Notes: generated from the sequence alone by a model not told the origin. Numbered from the stretch's first letter, positions 41,846-52,045 are shown. The stretch is DNA of 64,000 nucleotides from Alphaproteobacteria bacterium (GCA_021325525.1 JAJPHB010000081.1:1-64000), one strand, 5' to 3'. A program made the numbers and translations.

Positions 41846-42769
41846 TCAGCTTCCGAGCATCGTCCCGGCGGTGATGCCGGCCTCGTTGGCGGCGACCTTC
41901 TTGCCATCGCCGCGGCGGCAGCGCAGCACCTCGATGAAGCCGCCGCCGGCGAGCACGGTGAAGCTCTTCGGTCCCGCCTCGACGACCTGGCCGATCTTCT
42001 TGCCCCTGACCTCGCCGAAGGTGCGGGCGATGCGCTTGCGCGCGTCGAAGATCTGGAGCTTCTCGCCGCCTACGGTCGTCCAGGCACCGGGCGCCGGATT
42101 GGCGGCGCGGATCAAATTGTAGACGATCTCGACGCTGTTCGCCCAGTTGATCCGCGCTTCGGCATCGCGGAACCAGCCCTCATAGCTCGCCTGCGATTCA
42201 TCCTGGATCGTCTCCTGCGCCTTGCCGGCGAGAACGAGATCGGCGGCTTCGAGGAGGGCGGCGACGCCGGCTGGGAAGATCTTGTCGAAATAGACGGTGC
42301 CTAGCGTGTCGTCCGGACCGATCGCCACCTCCTTCTGGAGCACGACCGGGCCCTCGTCGAGCCCGTCGGTCGGGCGGAAGATGGTGAGCCCGGTCTTGCT
42401 CCGCCCCATCGCGATCGGCCAATTGATCGAGGAGGGGCCGCGATGACGCGGCAGCAGCGACGGGTGGAACTGGATCGTGCCGTGCTTCGGAATGGTGACG
42501 AAGGCCTGCGGCGCGAACAGCAGGACATAGGCCATGATGCCGATATCGACGGCGAGCGCGCGCAGCGCCTCTTGCGCCTCGGCCGCGGAATAGCTCGGAA
42601 ACTGATAGAGGCGCAGGCCCTTCTCGGCGGCGGCAAGGCGCAGCGGGTCGGGGCGGGCGCCCGGCTTCTCCGGCGCGCAGAAGACGCCCGCGACCTCGTC
42701 GCCGCGGGCGAGAAACGCCTCCAGCACGGCTTTGCCGAACTCCTGCTGACCGATGATCGCGACGCGCAT
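41846..42769 (-). CDS. Formyltransferase-fold protein (10-formyl-THF hydrolase/FDH-like)
   Basis: A 307-residue protein of the methionyl-tRNA formyltransferase fold. IIGQQEFGKAVLEAFLARGDEVAGVF is the nucleotide-like N-terminus. FHPSLLPRHRGPSSINWPI carries the catalytic His of the HPSLLP motif, and DGLDEGPVVLQ the catalytic Asp. The residue two before the His is Gln, not the Asn of bona fide Fmt, and the sequence resembles the hydrolase domain of formyl-THF dehydrogenase. It is therefore probably not the initiator tRNA enzyme. A GAGGAG site precedes the ATG. It is downstream of an amidase gene in the same direction. Confidence 0.88.
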   Translation of the reverse strand: MRVAIIGQQEFGKAVLEAFLARGDEVAGVFCAPEKPGARPDPLRLAAAEKGLRLYQFPSYSAAEAQEALRALAVDIGIMAYVLLFAPQAFVTIPKHGTIQFHPSLLPRHRGPSSINWPIAMGRSKTGLTIFRPTDGLDEGPVVLQKEVAIGPDDTLGTVYFDKIFPAGVAALLEAADLVLAGKAQETIQDESQASYEGWFRDAEARINWANSVEIVYNLIRAANPAPGAWTTVGGEKLQIFDARKRIARTFGEVRGKKIGQVVEAGPKSFTVLAGGGFIEVLRCRRGDGKKVAANEAGITAGTMLGS

Positions 42770-42846
42770 GACGGCTCCTCGTTGAAAGAGGAGCGAGAAT
42801 GCAACAGAAGCTGTCGCCGGCGCGAGCCGAATCTCGCGGCGATGCG

Positions 42847-44280
42847 CTATCGCGCCAGCTTCGCCAGATCGGGGAGAGGGCGCGCGGTCTGCGGGTCGCG
42901 CGCGAGATGCTGCTCCAGCGCGTGCGCCGCGTCCAGCAGGAATTTGTCGCCGCGCGCCGGGCCGCAAAGTTGCAGCGCGAAGGGCGTTCCGGTCGGCTCC
43001 AAGCCGCAAGGCAGTGACAGGGAAGGATGGCCGGTGAGGCTGAGCGCATAGGTCGGCGCCAGCCAGGAGAAGTAGGTCGGCAGCTTTCGCCCGTCGATCT
43101 CCGCCATGTAGCGCTGCTCCAAGGGGAAGGGCGGGACCGGGACGGTCGGCGTGACGAGGAGGTCGAATTCGCGGAAGAACTCCTGGAAGTCGCGATAGAT
43201 CCTGGTCGCCTGCGCCTGGCCGCGCGCCGCGTCGGCGAGCGACATCGAAAGCCCCTGCTCGACATTGGCGATGATGTTGGGGCCGAGCTTGTCGCGGTGT
43301 TTCTCGTAGCGCTCCTTATGCGCCGCGAGGAAGCTCATCGCCCGCAGGATCGCGAAGGCTTCGTCGGCGTCCGCCATTTCGGGATGGCGCCATTCGCATG
43401 ATTTGAACACCGGACGGATGCGCTCGATGCGCTCGCGGAAGGTGGCGCGGATGCGCGGGTCGAGCGGGATGAAGCCGAGATCGTCCGAGACGGCGACGCG
43501 CAAGCTGCCGAGATCGACGGGCGCCACCGCCCGGAAGGCCGCAGGATCGACGGGCGCCGCCAGCGGATCGCGGCTGTCGGCCGAGACCTGCGCCTGGAGC
43601 AGAAGCAGGGTGTCGGCGACGTTCCGGCCCATCGGCCCTTGCGTCGTGATCGGCGTCCAGCCGATGAGCCGGCGCTCGCTCGCGACCAGGCCGACGGAGG
43701 GCCGAAAGCCGACAATGCCGCAGAACGCCGCGGGAATGCGGAGCGAGCCGCCCGTATCCGAGCCCGTGCAGAGCGGCAGCATCGAGGTCGCAAGCGCCAC
43801 CGCCGAACCGCCCGAGGAGCCGCCGCAGATGCGCTTCGGGTCGAAGGGGTTGCCGGTCGGGCCGTAGACGGGATTATTGGTGTTGGCGCCGGCGCCGAAT
43901 TCCGGCGTGTTGGTCTTGCCGACAATGATGGCGCCCGCCCGCCGCACCGCGGCCACCATCCGCTCGTCCTTGGCCGGCACGTAGTCGGCATAGAGGGGCG
44001 AGCCCCAGGTCGTGCGCAGCCCTTCCGTCTCGTTCAGATCCTTGATGCCGATCGGCAGTCCGTGCAACGGGCCGAGCGCGTCGCCGGCGAGCGCCGCCTT
44101 CTCCGCCGCCTTCGCCTCGGCCTTGGCGCGCTCGATGCAGGTCGCGGTAATCGCGTTGAGGGCCGGGTTCACGCGCTCGATCCGCTCGAGGCAGGATTGC
44201 AGCAGCTCGACCGGCGAAATCTCCTTGGCGCCGATCATGCGGCGGAGCTCGACGGCGGCGATATCGCAGAGTTCTGTCAT
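42847..44280 (-). CDS. Amidase (amidase signature family)
   Basis: A 477-residue amidohydrolase with the Ser-cisSer-Lys triad: Lys80 in GLPIGIKDLNETEG, Ser155 in ICGGSSGGSAVALA and Ser179 in GSDTGGSLRIPAAF. The spacing of 75 and 24 residues equals that of known family members. Substrates range from simple amides to glutamyl-tRNA; the neighbouring formyltransferase-like gene hints at an amide or formyl compound rather than GatA function. No signal peptide. The MFS transporter gene lies immediately upstream in the same direction. Confidence 0.92.
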   Translation of the reverse strand: MTELCDIAAVELRRMIGAKEISPVELLQSCLERIERVNPALNAITATCIERAKAEAKAAEKAALAGDALGPLHGLPIGIKDLNETEGLRTTWGSPLYADYVPAKDERMVAAVRRAGAIIVGKTNTPEFGAGANTNNPVYGPTGNPFDPKRICGGSSGGSAVALATSMLPLCTGSDTGGSLRIPAAFCGIVGFRPSVGLVASERRLIGWTPITTQGPMGRNVADTLLLLQAQVSADSRDPLAAPVDPAAFRAVAPVDLGSLRVAVSDDLGFIPLDPRIRATFRERIERIRPVFKSCEWRHPEMADADEAFAILRAMSFLAAHKERYEKHRDKLGPNIIANVEQGLSMSLADAARGQAQATRIYRDFQEFFREFDLLVTPTVPVPPFPLEQRYMAEIDGRKLPTYFSWLAPTYALSLTGHPSLSLPCGLEPTGTPFALQLCGPARGDKFLLDAAHALEQHLARDPQTARPLPDLAKLAR

Positions 44281-44307
44281 GTCCGATCTTCGCCTTGCGG
44301 GGGTGGG

Positions 44308-45549
44308 TCAGGGCGATGCCGTCGCCGGGCGCGGCTGCCCGGCGAGGTTCAGCGCCGAGATGATGACGAGGAGGAGAGAGGTCGCGATCACCGGCATCAC
44401 CCATTGCGTCAGACCCCGGTCGAGGAGGAAGCCGAGGCAGGGCGGCGCCAGGGCCGAGCCGAGATCGAAGCCGGAATAGGCGAAGCCGAAGACCTTTCCG
44501 GTGGCGCTCGCCGCCGCCGCCGCGCGGACGAGCATGTCGCGCGACGGCGTGGCGATGCCGGCGGAGCAGCCGGCGACGGCGAGCACGGCGCCGAGCGCCA
44601 GCGGCGGGAACCCGACGAGGCCGACGGCGAGGAAGAGGGCGGCGGAGCAGGCGACGCTCGCCATCACGATCCGCTCATGCCGCCGCATCCGGTCGGCGAG
44701 GACGCCGCCCAGCAGCACGCCGAGCGCGCTCCCGGCGAGGTAAGCCGTGAGGGCCGCGGCCGTCGTCGCGATCGGCGTCGCGAAGAGGCGCTGCAGCACC
44801 GTCGCGAGGAAGCCCGACATGCCGACCGACGGCACCGCCATCAGCAGGAAGAAGCTGAAGCAGAGAAGCACCGCCGGCTGCCGCAAGGCAGCGAAGGCGG
44901 AGACATGGGTGGCGGCGCTGCCGCTTACGGCCCGCGCTCTCGCGGGCGCGTCGCCGCGCAGCAGCTTCTGCCGTGCGACGACGACGAGACAGGCGGCGCC
45001 GCCGGCGAGTGCCCCGGTAAGCAGCGCCCAATGCCAGGAGGTCGCCTCCGCGAGGCTTACCATGGCGACCGGCGCCGCGGCATAGCCGAGCGTGCCGCTG
45101 ACGGCGTGGACGGCGAAGGCCTTGCCGACGCGGCCGGCACCGATGCGATGGCTCATGATGCTGTAATCGGCCGGGTGGAAGACGCTGTTGCCGATGCCGG
45201 CGAGCGCCGCCGCCGGAAACATCATCCAGAAGGCGGGAACGAGGGCGACGGCCGCCATGCTTGCGGCCAGCAATCCGAGACCGCCGGCGAGAATGCGCGG
45301 CGGACCCAGCCGGTCGACGAGGAACCCGGCCGCCGTCTGCGCCAGGCCCGAACAGCCGTAGAAGATGGTGACGAGGAGGCCCAGCTCGGCGAAGTCCACG
45401 CCGTATTCAGCGCGAATGAGCGGAAACAGGAAGGGCAGGGAGAATTGATAGAAGTGACTGAAGAAATGCGCGAGGCTGATCGTGCCGACGACCTGGATGT
45501 CGCGCGCCAGATCGCTGCTCTCCTGCCCCGTTGCGGCTGCGATACTCAT
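44308..45549 (-). CDS. MFS transporter
   Basis: A 413-residue protein with about twelve helices. The N-terminal half has the loop RLGPPRILAGGLGLLAAS after helix 2 (MFS motif A region GFLVDRLG), and the second half repeats it as LADRMRRHERIVMAS. It is divergent from an AraC-type regulator of the NimR branch, an arrangement often used for drug or metabolite efflux pumps, and is followed after 27 bases by the amidase gene. The substrate may be the amide that the amidase hydrolyses, or its product. Confidence 0.88.
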   Translation of the reverse strand: MSIAAATGQESSDLARDIQVVGTISLAHFFSHFYQFSLPFLFPLIRAEYGVDFAELGLLVTIFYGCSGLAQTAAGFLVDRLGPPRILAGGLGLLAASMAAVALVPAFWMMFPAAALAGIGNSVFHPADYSIMSHRIGAGRVGKAFAVHAVSGTLGYAAAPVAMVSLAEATSWHWALLTGALAGGAACLVVVARQKLLRGDAPARARAVSGSAATHVSAFAALRQPAVLLCFSFFLLMAVPSVGMSGFLATVLQRLFATPIATTAAALTAYLAGSALGVLLGGVLADRMRRHERIVMASVACSAALFLAVGLVGFPPLALGAVLAVAGCSAGIATPSRDMLVRAAAAASATGKVFGFAYSGFDLGSALAPPCLGFLLDRGLTQWVMPVIATSLLLVIISALNLAGQPRPATASP

Positions 45550-45665
45550 CCTTGCGCTCCTCTTCGCACCTTATCACGGCCGGATGCTCGCGCCACGCGC
45601 GGCTTGCGCTAGCGGCGTCGCCACTATAAAGCTGGCGCCTTCGCCATATCACGCCAACAAATGTC

Positions 45666-46484
45666 GTGATCGCGCCAACACCAGCCACTCGCCCGCGAAG
45701 CACGAATCCCGAGGATTATCAGGCCGTGCGGCGCCCCGTCGCGGCGATGGCGAAGGAGTTTCCGGACGGCGCGTATGTCGCGCCGCACAGCCATCCGCGG
45801 GCGCAGCTCCTCTTCGCGGCGCGCGGCGTCATGCGGCTGGCGACGCCGGCGGAAGCCTGGATCGTTCCGCCGCTCCGCGCCGTCGTCATCCCAGCCGGCA
45901 CGGAGCATGAGATCCGGATGTCGGGTCGCGTCGCCATGCGGACGCTCTACATCGCCCGCGAGGCCGCACCCTGGCTGCCCGAGCGCTGCGCCGTGATCGA
46001 GGTTTCGCCGCTGCTGCGCGAGCTCATCCTCGTGGCCGTCGAGGAGCCGGTCGAGTACGAGCGCGGCAGCCGCGGCGAGCTCGTCATGGAGCTCATCTTG
46101 CGGGAGGTGCGGGCGGCGGCTTCCGTGCCGCTGCATCTGCCGCTGCCGCGCGAGCCGCGGCTGCGCGCGCTGTGCGCGGCCTTGCTCGCCGATCCGGCGT
46201 CGCCGGGCACGCTGGACGAGTGGGCCGCGCGCGTCGGCGCCAGCAGCCGCACGCTGGTTCGCCTGTTTCGCCGCGAAACCGGCCTCAGCTTCGCGCTCTG
46301 GCGGCAGCAGCTCCGCCTCGCCGAAGCGGTCTCGCAGCTCGCCTGCGGGCGCGCCGTCGGGCTCGTCGCCGAAGAGCTGGGCTACCGCAGCGCCAGCGCC
46401 TTCGCGGCGATGTTCCGCCGCGCGCTCGGCACGACACCGAAGCGCTATCTGGCGCCGGCCGGCCCGCCGTCCCGCAGAGATTGA
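45666..46484 (+). CDS. AraC family transcriptional regulator (NimR-like)
   Basis: A 272-residue regulator. An N-terminal cupin-like sensor (APHSHPRAQLLFAARGVMRLAT) is followed by the double helix-turn-helix (DEWAARVGASSRTLVRLFRRETGLSFALWRQQLRLAEA and VAEELGYRSASAFAAMFRRALGTTPKRYL, family signatures). The start is GTG, as the upstream ATG is closed by a TGA. It is divergent from the MFS gene and most likely controls it. An ATCACG-N11-CGTGAT pair (45648-45670) spans its start. Confidence 0.9.
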   Translation: MIAPTPATRPRSTNPEDYQAVRRPVAAMAKEFPDGAYVAPHSHPRAQLLFAARGVMRLATPAEAWIVPPLRAVVIPAGTEHEIRMSGRVAMRTLYIAREAAPWLPERCAVIEVSPLLRELILVAVEEPVEYERGSRGELVMELILREVRAAASVPLHLPLPREPRLRALCAALLADPASPGTLDEWAARVGASSRTLVRLFRRETGLSFALWRQQLRLAEAVSQLACGRAVGLVAEELGYRSASAFAAMFRRALGTTPKRYLAPAGPPSRRD

Positions 46485-46575
46485 CGCCGATCGCATTTGC
46501 GTGAGCGGGCGTTGGCGCCGCGCGGGGTCATGCTATGTTCCCTCTCGGCCGGGGGCCGTCGCCAGCGAGGAACCG

Positions 46576-47142
46576 ATGTCACCATCAGCACGCGCGAAAT
46601 CCGTACTCGCCGTTGCCGCCGCGGCCATGCTCGCGGGATGCAGCGGCGCCGTCATCGGCCACGACTATCACGATTACGGCTATGGGCCGGGAGAGTGGAG
46701 CGGGAACGACATGCCGATGCTGGTGCGCGGCACGCCTTTCGCCGCGCCGCAAGCCGAGATCGACCAGGCGGTCGCCGATGCCATGCAGGGGACGACGTTC
46801 GGCGTTCCCACCCGCTTCGTGCCGGCGGCGCCCGGCGCCTCGCCGGCTTACCGCGTCGTCATGGTCTTCGGCCCGCCGCCGGGGCTCGACGGCTACGCGC
46901 TTTGCGCCGTGCGCCCGGAGCCGCCCAACGCCCTCTTCGGCGCGCCGCCGGCAGCCCGGGTAGAGCTGCTGGCCGCTTTCTGCCGCGGCGACCGCACCAT
47001 CACTTCCGCCGATGGCACCGTGCCGACGGGCAGCGGCCCGGGCGGCGCGGAGTTCCGCCAGGCGATCGCGCAATTCGCCTACACGCTCTTTCCGGGACAC
47101 ATGTTCGACAAGCCCGGAAACGACAAGCCGACCCACACCTGA
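46576..47142 (+). CDS. Predicted lipoprotein of unknown function (188 aa)
   Basis: The N-terminus MSPSARAKSVLAVAAAAMLAGC ends in a lipobox (LAGC, Cys22), so the mature protein is anchored to a membrane. After a Tyr/Gly/His-rich segment (HDYHDYGYGPGEW) comes a compact domain with ALCAVRPEP and LLAAFCRGDRT, whose two cysteines may pair, and the C-terminal FAYTLFPGHMFDKPG. This layout occurs in alphaproteobacterial proteins of unknown role. The ATG follows an AGCGAGGA site. It stands alone between AraC and the sugar transporter. Confidence 0.75.
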   Translation: MSPSARAKSVLAVAAAAMLAGCSGAVIGHDYHDYGYGPGEWSGNDMPMLVRGTPFAAPQAEIDQAVADAMQGTTFGVPTRFVPAAPGASPAYRVVMVFGPPPGLDGYALCAVRPEPPNALFGAPPAARVELLAAFCRGDRTITSADGTVPTGSGPGGAEFRQAIAQFAYTLFPGHMFDKPGNDKPTHT

Positions 47143-47231
47143 CTGCACGCGGGTTGCGGCGGCGAGCGCGCGCCGCGCATCGCCGCTCCCGCTTGCGATG
47201 CTTGTGCTGGGGAGAGGGTGAGGGGCTATCG

Positions 47232-48404
47232 TTAGCCGACGCCGCGGCGCAAGGCCGTGGCGTCGGCGCTCGGCTGCGCATTGCCGCGGCTTGCGACCGG
47301 CACTTCGATGACCTGGTTCGTCGTCGGATCGATGAGATGCATGTGCCGCAAATCGGCGAGGAGGTTCACCGTCGCGCCAGGCGAGGCCGGTGTTTCGGGG
47401 CTGACGCGGGCGCAGATCTGCGTGCCGCTCATGGCGAAATAGAGCATAGTCTCCATGCCCATCGGCTCGACCACATCGACGGGAACCGCGAATTCGGCCG
47501 TTCCCGGCTCGGCATGGGGGTGCGCTTCGGTGATGTGCTCGGGACGGAGACCCAGGATCAGCTCCTTGCCGAGATGCGCGCGATAGGAAGCGGTGCGGCC
47601 GGACGGCACCGGGAGAACGAGCCCATCGCCGACGCGCACGGTGAGACCGCCGCCGCCGCTCTCCTCGAGCCGGCACGGGATGAAGTTCATCGCGGGCGAG
47701 CCGATGAAGCCGGCGACGAATTTGGTGCGCGGGCTGTGATAGAGCTCGTTCGGCGGCCCCACCTGCTCGATCCGGCCGGCATTCATGACGACGACGCGGT
47801 CGGCGAGGGTCATTGCCTCGACCTGGTCATGCGTCACATAGACGGTCGTCGTATTGACCTTCTGATGCACCTTCTTGATCTCGGTGCGCATCTGCACGCG
47901 CAGCTTGGCGTCGAGGTTCGAAAGCGGCTCGTCGAAAAGGAAGACCTTGGGGTGGCGCACGATGGCGCGGCCCATGGCAACGCGCTGCCGCTGTCCGCCG
48001 GAGAGCTGGCGCGGCTTGCGCTGGAGGAGCTCGGTGATGTCGAGAATGCGCGCCGCTTGTTCGACGCGCTCCTTGATCTCGGCCTTCGGGAACTTCTTGA
48101 GGCGCAGCCCGAAGGACATGTTCTCGAACACCGTCATATGCGGGTAGAGCGCGTAGTTCTGGAACACCATCGCGATGTCGCGATCCTTGGGCGGCAGATC
48201 GTTGACGAGCTCGCCGCCGATGAGGATCTCGCCCGCGCTCGCATCTTCGAGCCCGGCGATCATGCGCAGGGTCGTCGACTTGCCGCAGCCCGAGGGGCCG
48301 ACGAGGACGACGAACTCGGTATCGGCGATGTCGAGGTCGATGCCGCGCACCGCCTCGGTGCGGTCGAATCTCTTGACGAGGCTGCGGAGTGTGACCTGGG
48401 CCAT
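47232..48404 (-). CDS. Sugar/polyol ABC transporter ATP-binding protein (MalK/UgpC-like)
   Basis: A 390-residue ATPase. Walker [17 protein letters not shown]-loop [21 protein letters not shown], signature [15 protein letters not shown], Walker [17 protein letters not shown] and H-loop [15 protein letters not shown] are complete. A C-terminal TOBE/OB domain (about 240-390) is the regulatory part of MalK-type proteins. It is the last gene of an SBP-permease-permease-ATPase operon. The same ATPase could serve the ATPase-less importer at 59205-62276, though the two are unlinked. Confidence 0.94.
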   Translation of the reverse strand: MAQVTLRSLVKRFDRTEAVRGIDLDIADTEFVVLVGPSGCGKSTTLRMIAGLEDASAGEILIGGELVNDLPPKDRDIAMVFQNYALYPHMTVFENMSFGLRLKKFPKAEIKERVEQAARILDITELLQRKPRQLSGGQRQRVAMGRAIVRHPKVFLFDEPLSNLDAKLRVQMRTEIKKVHQKVNTTTVYVTHDQVEAMTLADRVVVMNAGRIEQVGPPNELYHSPRTKFVAGFIGSPAMNFIPCRLEESGGGGLTVRVGDGLVLPVPSGRTASYRAHLGKELILGLRPEHITEAHPHAEPGTAEFAVPVDVVEPMGMETMLYFAMSGTQICARVSPETPASPGATVNLLADLRHMHLIDPTTNQVIEVPVASRGNAQPSADATALRRGVG

Positions 48405-48417
48405 GCGCGCTTCCTGC

Positions 48418-49326
48418 CTATCCCTTTGTTGCGCCCGCCGTGAGGCCGGCGATGTAGTAGTCCATGAGGAATGCGTAGATGATGAGGGGCGGGGCCGCGC
48501 AGATCAACGAGCCGGCCATGATCTGCCCCCAATTGTAGACATCGCCCTTGATGAGCGTCGTGACGATGCCGACCGGCAGGACGAGCTGATCCGCCGATGT
48601 CGTGAAGGCGAGCGGGTAGAGGAAATCCGCCCAGGCCACGGTGAAGGCGAAAATCGTCGCGGCGATGATTCCGGGCAGCGCCACCGGGATGAAGATCTTG
48701 GTCAGCATCTGGATGTAGCCGGCGCCGTCGATGAGGGCCGCCTCGTCGAGCTCCTTCGGAATGCTGGCGAAATAGCTGATCAGGATCCAGGTGCAGAACG
48801 GGACGCTCAGCGTCGGGTAGACGATGATGAGCACCCACCAATGATTGAGGAATTCGATCCCGGTGATATCGCGCAGGAAGGCGAAGATGCGGAAGAAGGG
48901 GATGAAGAGCAGCGATTCCGGGATGAGATAGGTCAGGAACACCCCGGTCGCCAGCGTCGCCGATCCCCAGAATTTCATGCGGGCGAGGGCGAAGGCGGCG
49001 GGCACGCTGATCAGCATCGAGATGGCGACGACGCAGAGCGAGACGACGGCCGAGTTACGGAAGAAGGTGACGAAATTCGGCTCCGTCAGCAGCCCGAGGT
49101 AATTTTCGAGCGTCGGATGGAACACCCACCAGGGGTTGACCTGCGCCGAGATCTCGCCGCTCGACTTCAGCGAGGTGATGAGCATGTAGAAGGGCGGCGC
49201 CAGGAAGATGACGACGAAGAGGACGAGGAAGAAATACGACCAGAACAGCGCCTTGCGGCGGCTGCCCCTGATGCTGCCGCGGCGCGCGGCGCGGATGTGC
49301 GATGCGGTTTCGACGGCTGCGGCCAT
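48418..49326 (-). CDS. Sugar/polyol ABC transporter permease (MalG-like)
   Basis: A 302-residue permease. The EAA loop [32 protein letters not shown] and the C-terminal helix ([14 protein letters not shown]) are typical MalG/UgpE-type features, with six helices overall. It lies between the other permease gene (start 3 bases after that gene's stop) and the MalK-like ATPase gene. Confidence 0.93.
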   Translation of the reverse strand: MAAAVETASHIRAARRGSIRGSRRKALFWSYFFLVLFVVIFLAPPFYMLITSLKSSGEISAQVNPWWVFHPTLENYLGLLTEPNFVTFFRNSAVVSLCVVAISMLISVPAAFALARMKFWGSATLATGVFLTYLIPESLLFIPFFRIFAFLRDITGIEFLNHWWVLIIVYPTLSVPFCTWILISYFASIPKELDEAALIDGAGYIQMLTKIFIPVALPGIIAATIFAFTVAWADFLYPLAFTTSADQLVLPVGIVTTLIKGDVYNWGQIMAGSLICAAPPLIIYAFLMDYYIAGLTAGATKG

Positions 49327-49329
49327 GGC

Positions 49330-50259
49330 TCAGATCTCTTGGCTGCGCCGGCGGACGCCGCGCAGGATGAAGTAGGCGGAGACACCGAGGATCGGGAACA
49401 TGAAGAGCGAGACCGAGGCGCCGAGCGGAATGTCGTTCCCCTGGATGCCGACCTGGAAGGCCCAGGTCGCGAAGATCTGCGTCTGATCAACGGGCCCGCC
49501 ATTGGTGAGAATGCGGACGATGTCGAAATTGGCGAAGGTGACGATGAGCGAGAAGAGGACGGTGATCGAGATGATGTTGCGCATCATCGGCAGCGTCACG
49601 TACCAGAGCCGCTGCCACCAATTCGCGCCGTCGATCGCCGCCGCCTCGTAAAGCTGCTCCGGGACCGATTTCAGCGCGGCGAGATACATGATCATGAAGA
49701 AGGGCGTGCCCGCCCAGATGTTGACGAGAATGACGCAGAAGCGCGCCCACAACGGCTCTCCGAGCCAGGGGATGGGCGCCGTTCCGAAGAATTTCGCCAG
49801 GAGCCAGTTGAAGGCGCTGTAGGAGGGGTCGAAGAGCCAGAACCAGGTGATCGAGCTGATCGCCGTCGGGATGACCCACGACACCATCAGCATGCCGCGC
49901 CACTTGCGCTGTCCCTTCGTTGGGATGGTGTGGACGAAGTTCGCGAGGAAGATGCCGATCAGGGTTTTGAAGAAGACGGCGGTGCAGGCGAAGATCACCG
50001 ACTGCTTCACCACCATCCAGAAGGTGTCGCGCTTGAAGAGGAAGAGGAAGTTTCCGAAGCCGACGAACCGCTTCATCGAGCGGTTGAGAGTGGCGAGGTG
50101 AATGGAGTAGAGCGCCGGATAGACGACGAGGAGGAGGATGAGGAGGATCAGCGGCAAGGCCATCATAAAGGCGATCATCGGCTTGCGCCGCGCGATCGCG
50201 CGCAACGATGACCGCCGGGCGGCGGGCGCCCGAACTCCGCTCATTACGGCTTCCGCCAT
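49330..50259 (-). CDS. Sugar/polyol ABC transporter permease (MalF-like)
   Basis: A 309-residue permease with six helices. The ATPase-contact loop VPEQLYEAAAIDGANWWQRLWYVTLPMMRNII fits the EAA motif, and NGGPVDQTQIFATW near the C-terminus is a MalF/UgpA hallmark. Its start is the ATG at 50257-50259. A long GC hairpin at 50354-50394 separates it from the binding-protein gene, as in mal operons. Confidence 0.93.
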   Translation of the reverse strand: MAEAVMSGVRAPAARRSSLRAIARRKPMIAFMMALPLILLILLLVVYPALYSIHLATLNRSMKRFVGFGNFLFLFKRDTFWMVVKQSVIFACTAVFFKTLIGIFLANFVHTIPTKGQRKWRGMLMVSWVIPTAISSITWFWLFDPSYSAFNWLLAKFFGTAPIPWLGEPLWARFCVILVNIWAGTPFFMIMYLAALKSVPEQLYEAAAIDGANWWQRLWYVTLPMMRNIISITVLFSLIVTFANFDIVRILTNGGPVDQTQIFATWAFQVGIQGNDIPLGASVSLFMFPILGVSAYFILRGVRRRSQEI

Positions 50260-50353
50260 TAACGACTCTCCCTCGTGCGTCGCTCCGCCCGGCGCTTAGC
50301 CGGGCTTTGCGGTCCGTCCCCTGTTCGCATCACATCGTTCTTGTCTTATGCAG

Positions 50354-50394
50354 CCGCGGCAGGGCCGCTTCCCCGTGAAGCGACCCCGCCGCGG
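50354..50394 (-). promoter_or_regulatory. Intercistronic stem-loop between binding protein and permease genes
   Basis: CCGCGG (50354-50359) pairs with CCGCGG (50389-50394), extended inward by GGG/CCC and CGCTT/AAGCG around a CCCCGTG loop. It is likely to stabilise the binding-protein transcript or attenuate read-through. Confidence 0.6.
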
Positions 50395-50408
50395 CGAAGG
50401 CGCGCGGC

Positions 50409-51764
50409 TCAGGTCCGCATGAAGCCTTCGAGCTCGGAGGACGCCCAATCGATCGCCGCGGCGACCGATTGCCCGCCCTGCGTGCATTTGTTGATCATCT
50501 TCGTCATCGTCGCCTGGACGTAGATCTGCACGGCGATCTTGGGCGGCGCCGGGGCCGCGGCGATCGACTCGATCGTGCCGAAGCGCGGCGGATAATTGTA
50601 GACGACGCCCTTCGGCGGCTCGACCGTCTTCCAGGTATCGAAGTCGAGGAGGTTGGCGAAAGCCGGAATGTCGTAGCCGACGCTGGCCGCCACGAGCTGC
50701 TCGATCGAGGAGCGCGACGAGATGTAGCGGATGAGGCTCTTGGCCGCGGATTTGTTCGGCGAGAACTTCCAGACCGTCTGGAAATAGGGCTGCGAGGGCG
50801 CGAAGCGGCCCTTCGGGCCCGACGGCGCCTGGATCGTCCAGCAATCCGCCGCGACTTTGGGATTGTCGCGCTTGGCGACCGCCCAGGCCGAGGGCGGGTT
50901 CATGATCAGCGCGCCGTTGTCGCCGATCAGCCATTTGTTGTTGGAGGCGTCGTCATAGGCGAAGACATCGGGCGGCAGGACCTTGACCAGCTTCTGGAAA
51001 AACTCCAGGACCTGCTTCGTCGCATCGGATTTGACGGTGATGTCGCCTTTCTCGTTGACCAGCACGGCACCATAGGCGCTGAAGACGGAGCCGACAAAGT
51101 CGACCGAGTCGCTGGTCTGGCCAAGTCCGAGGCCGAACGGCTTGCCGCCCTTGAAGCACTTCTCGGCCGCGGCCAGCAGCGCCTCCCAGGTCCATTTGTC
51201 GGCGAGCTCCTTGTCGGGAGGCGCGCCCAGCGGGTACATCTTCTGCACATCGATCCCCGCCATCTCCTTCATGTAGGAGATGCGCGTCAGCGGCGGCTTG
51301 ACCTGGCTGCCCGAAGCCTGCGGCACGCCGACCCACTGCCCGTCGAGATTGCCGAGATAGGTTGCGGCGGCGCTGACCTTGCCGTTCTCGGCGATCAGGT
51401 CCTTCATCACGTCGTCCATCGATTCCAGCTCGTCCGCTTTGTCGAGCGGCTGCCAAGCCGGCATCTGAAGGCTGTCATGACCCGATTTCGCCTGGTATTC
51501 GGCGGCGGCCGTCAGGATGTCCTTGTTGCCCTGCGAGGTGATGTAGTCGATCTTGATGTCGACCTTTTCCTTCTTCGCCCATTCGTTGCAGAGCTTGGTC
51601 ATGGTATCGTTGGCGCCGGGGACCCAATGGTCCCAGAACCCGACCGATAGCGAGCCGGCGGCGTAGACGCCGTGAACATACGGCGCGGCGATCGCCGCCG
51701 TCGTCGCGAGCGCGGTATTCGCGAGGAAACGGCGACGCGACAGGGGCTTCATTGTCATCGACAC
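50409..51764 (-). CDS. Sugar/polyol ABC transporter substrate-binding protein (family 1)
   Basis: A 451-residue periplasmic receptor with a twin-arginine-like start (SRRRFLANTALATTAAIAAPYVHG). The mature region SVGFWDHWVPGANDTMTKLCNEWAKKEKVDI is the MalE/UgpB-type opening. The ligand is probably a sugar, polyol or glycerol-phosphate-like compound. It begins the four-gene importer operon. A glutamine-synthetase-family gene diverges from it across a 281-base promoter region that contains an ATACCA-N10-TGGTAT palindrome. Confidence 0.92.
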   Translation of the reverse strand: MSMTMKPLSRRRFLANTALATTAAIAAPYVHGVYAAGSLSVGFWDHWVPGANDTMTKLCNEWAKKEKVDIKIDYITSQGNKDILTAAAEYQAKSGHDSLQMPAWQPLDKADELESMDDVMKDLIAENGKVSAAATYLGNLDGQWVGVPQASGSQVKPPLTRISYMKEMAGIDVQKMYPLGAPPDKELADKWTWEALLAAAEKCFKGGKPFGLGLGQTSDSVDFVGSVFSAYGAVLVNEKGDITVKSDATKQVLEFFQKLVKVLPPDVFAYDDASNNKWLIGDNGALIMNPPSAWAVAKRDNPKVAADCWTIQAPSGPKGRFAPSQPYFQTVWKFSPNKSAAKSLIRYISSRSSIEQLVAASVGYDIPAFANLLDFDTWKTVEPPKGVVYNYPPRFGTIESIAAAPAPPKIAVQIYVQATMTKMINKCTQGGQSVAAAIDWASSELEGFMRT

Positions 51765-51851
51765 ACTCCTCCCTTAAGGGTTGTTCCCGTTGCTTGCACT
51801 GGTGAGCCGCCGCCGAATCTGCTGCCCGGCTAGCCCGCTGGGATCGAAACT

Positions 51852-51873
51852 ATACCAACGGCTTCAATGGTAT
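51852..51873. promoter_or_regulatory. Palindrome in the SBP/glutamine-synthetase divergent promoter
   Basis: ATACCA and TGGTAT arms separated by 10 bases, between genes starting at 51764 (minus) and 52046 (plus). No regulator gene is adjacent, so the binding factor is unknown. Confidence 0.4.
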
Positions 51874-52045
51874 CGCTAATCCGGCCATGGGGTCCACAGG
51901 AATGTTTGCCGGGAGGGGCGCGAGGCCTCGAGCCGCCAAGCCGTGACCCTCCTGTCCCTTCAAGACCATGCGCCGCCGTTTCCCATTCCCTTCACGTCAA
52001 TTTGATGCTTCGATCCCGCGCGCCAGTTTCATCGAGGGAGGGGTA

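Noticed and set aside
41846-42769. Housekeeping methionyl-tRNA formyltransferase (fmt).
   Set aside because: The catalytic Asn two before the HPSLLP histidine is Gln, the neighbouring def/rsmB genes are absent, and the motif fits the formyl-THF hydrolase/dehydrogenase branch better.
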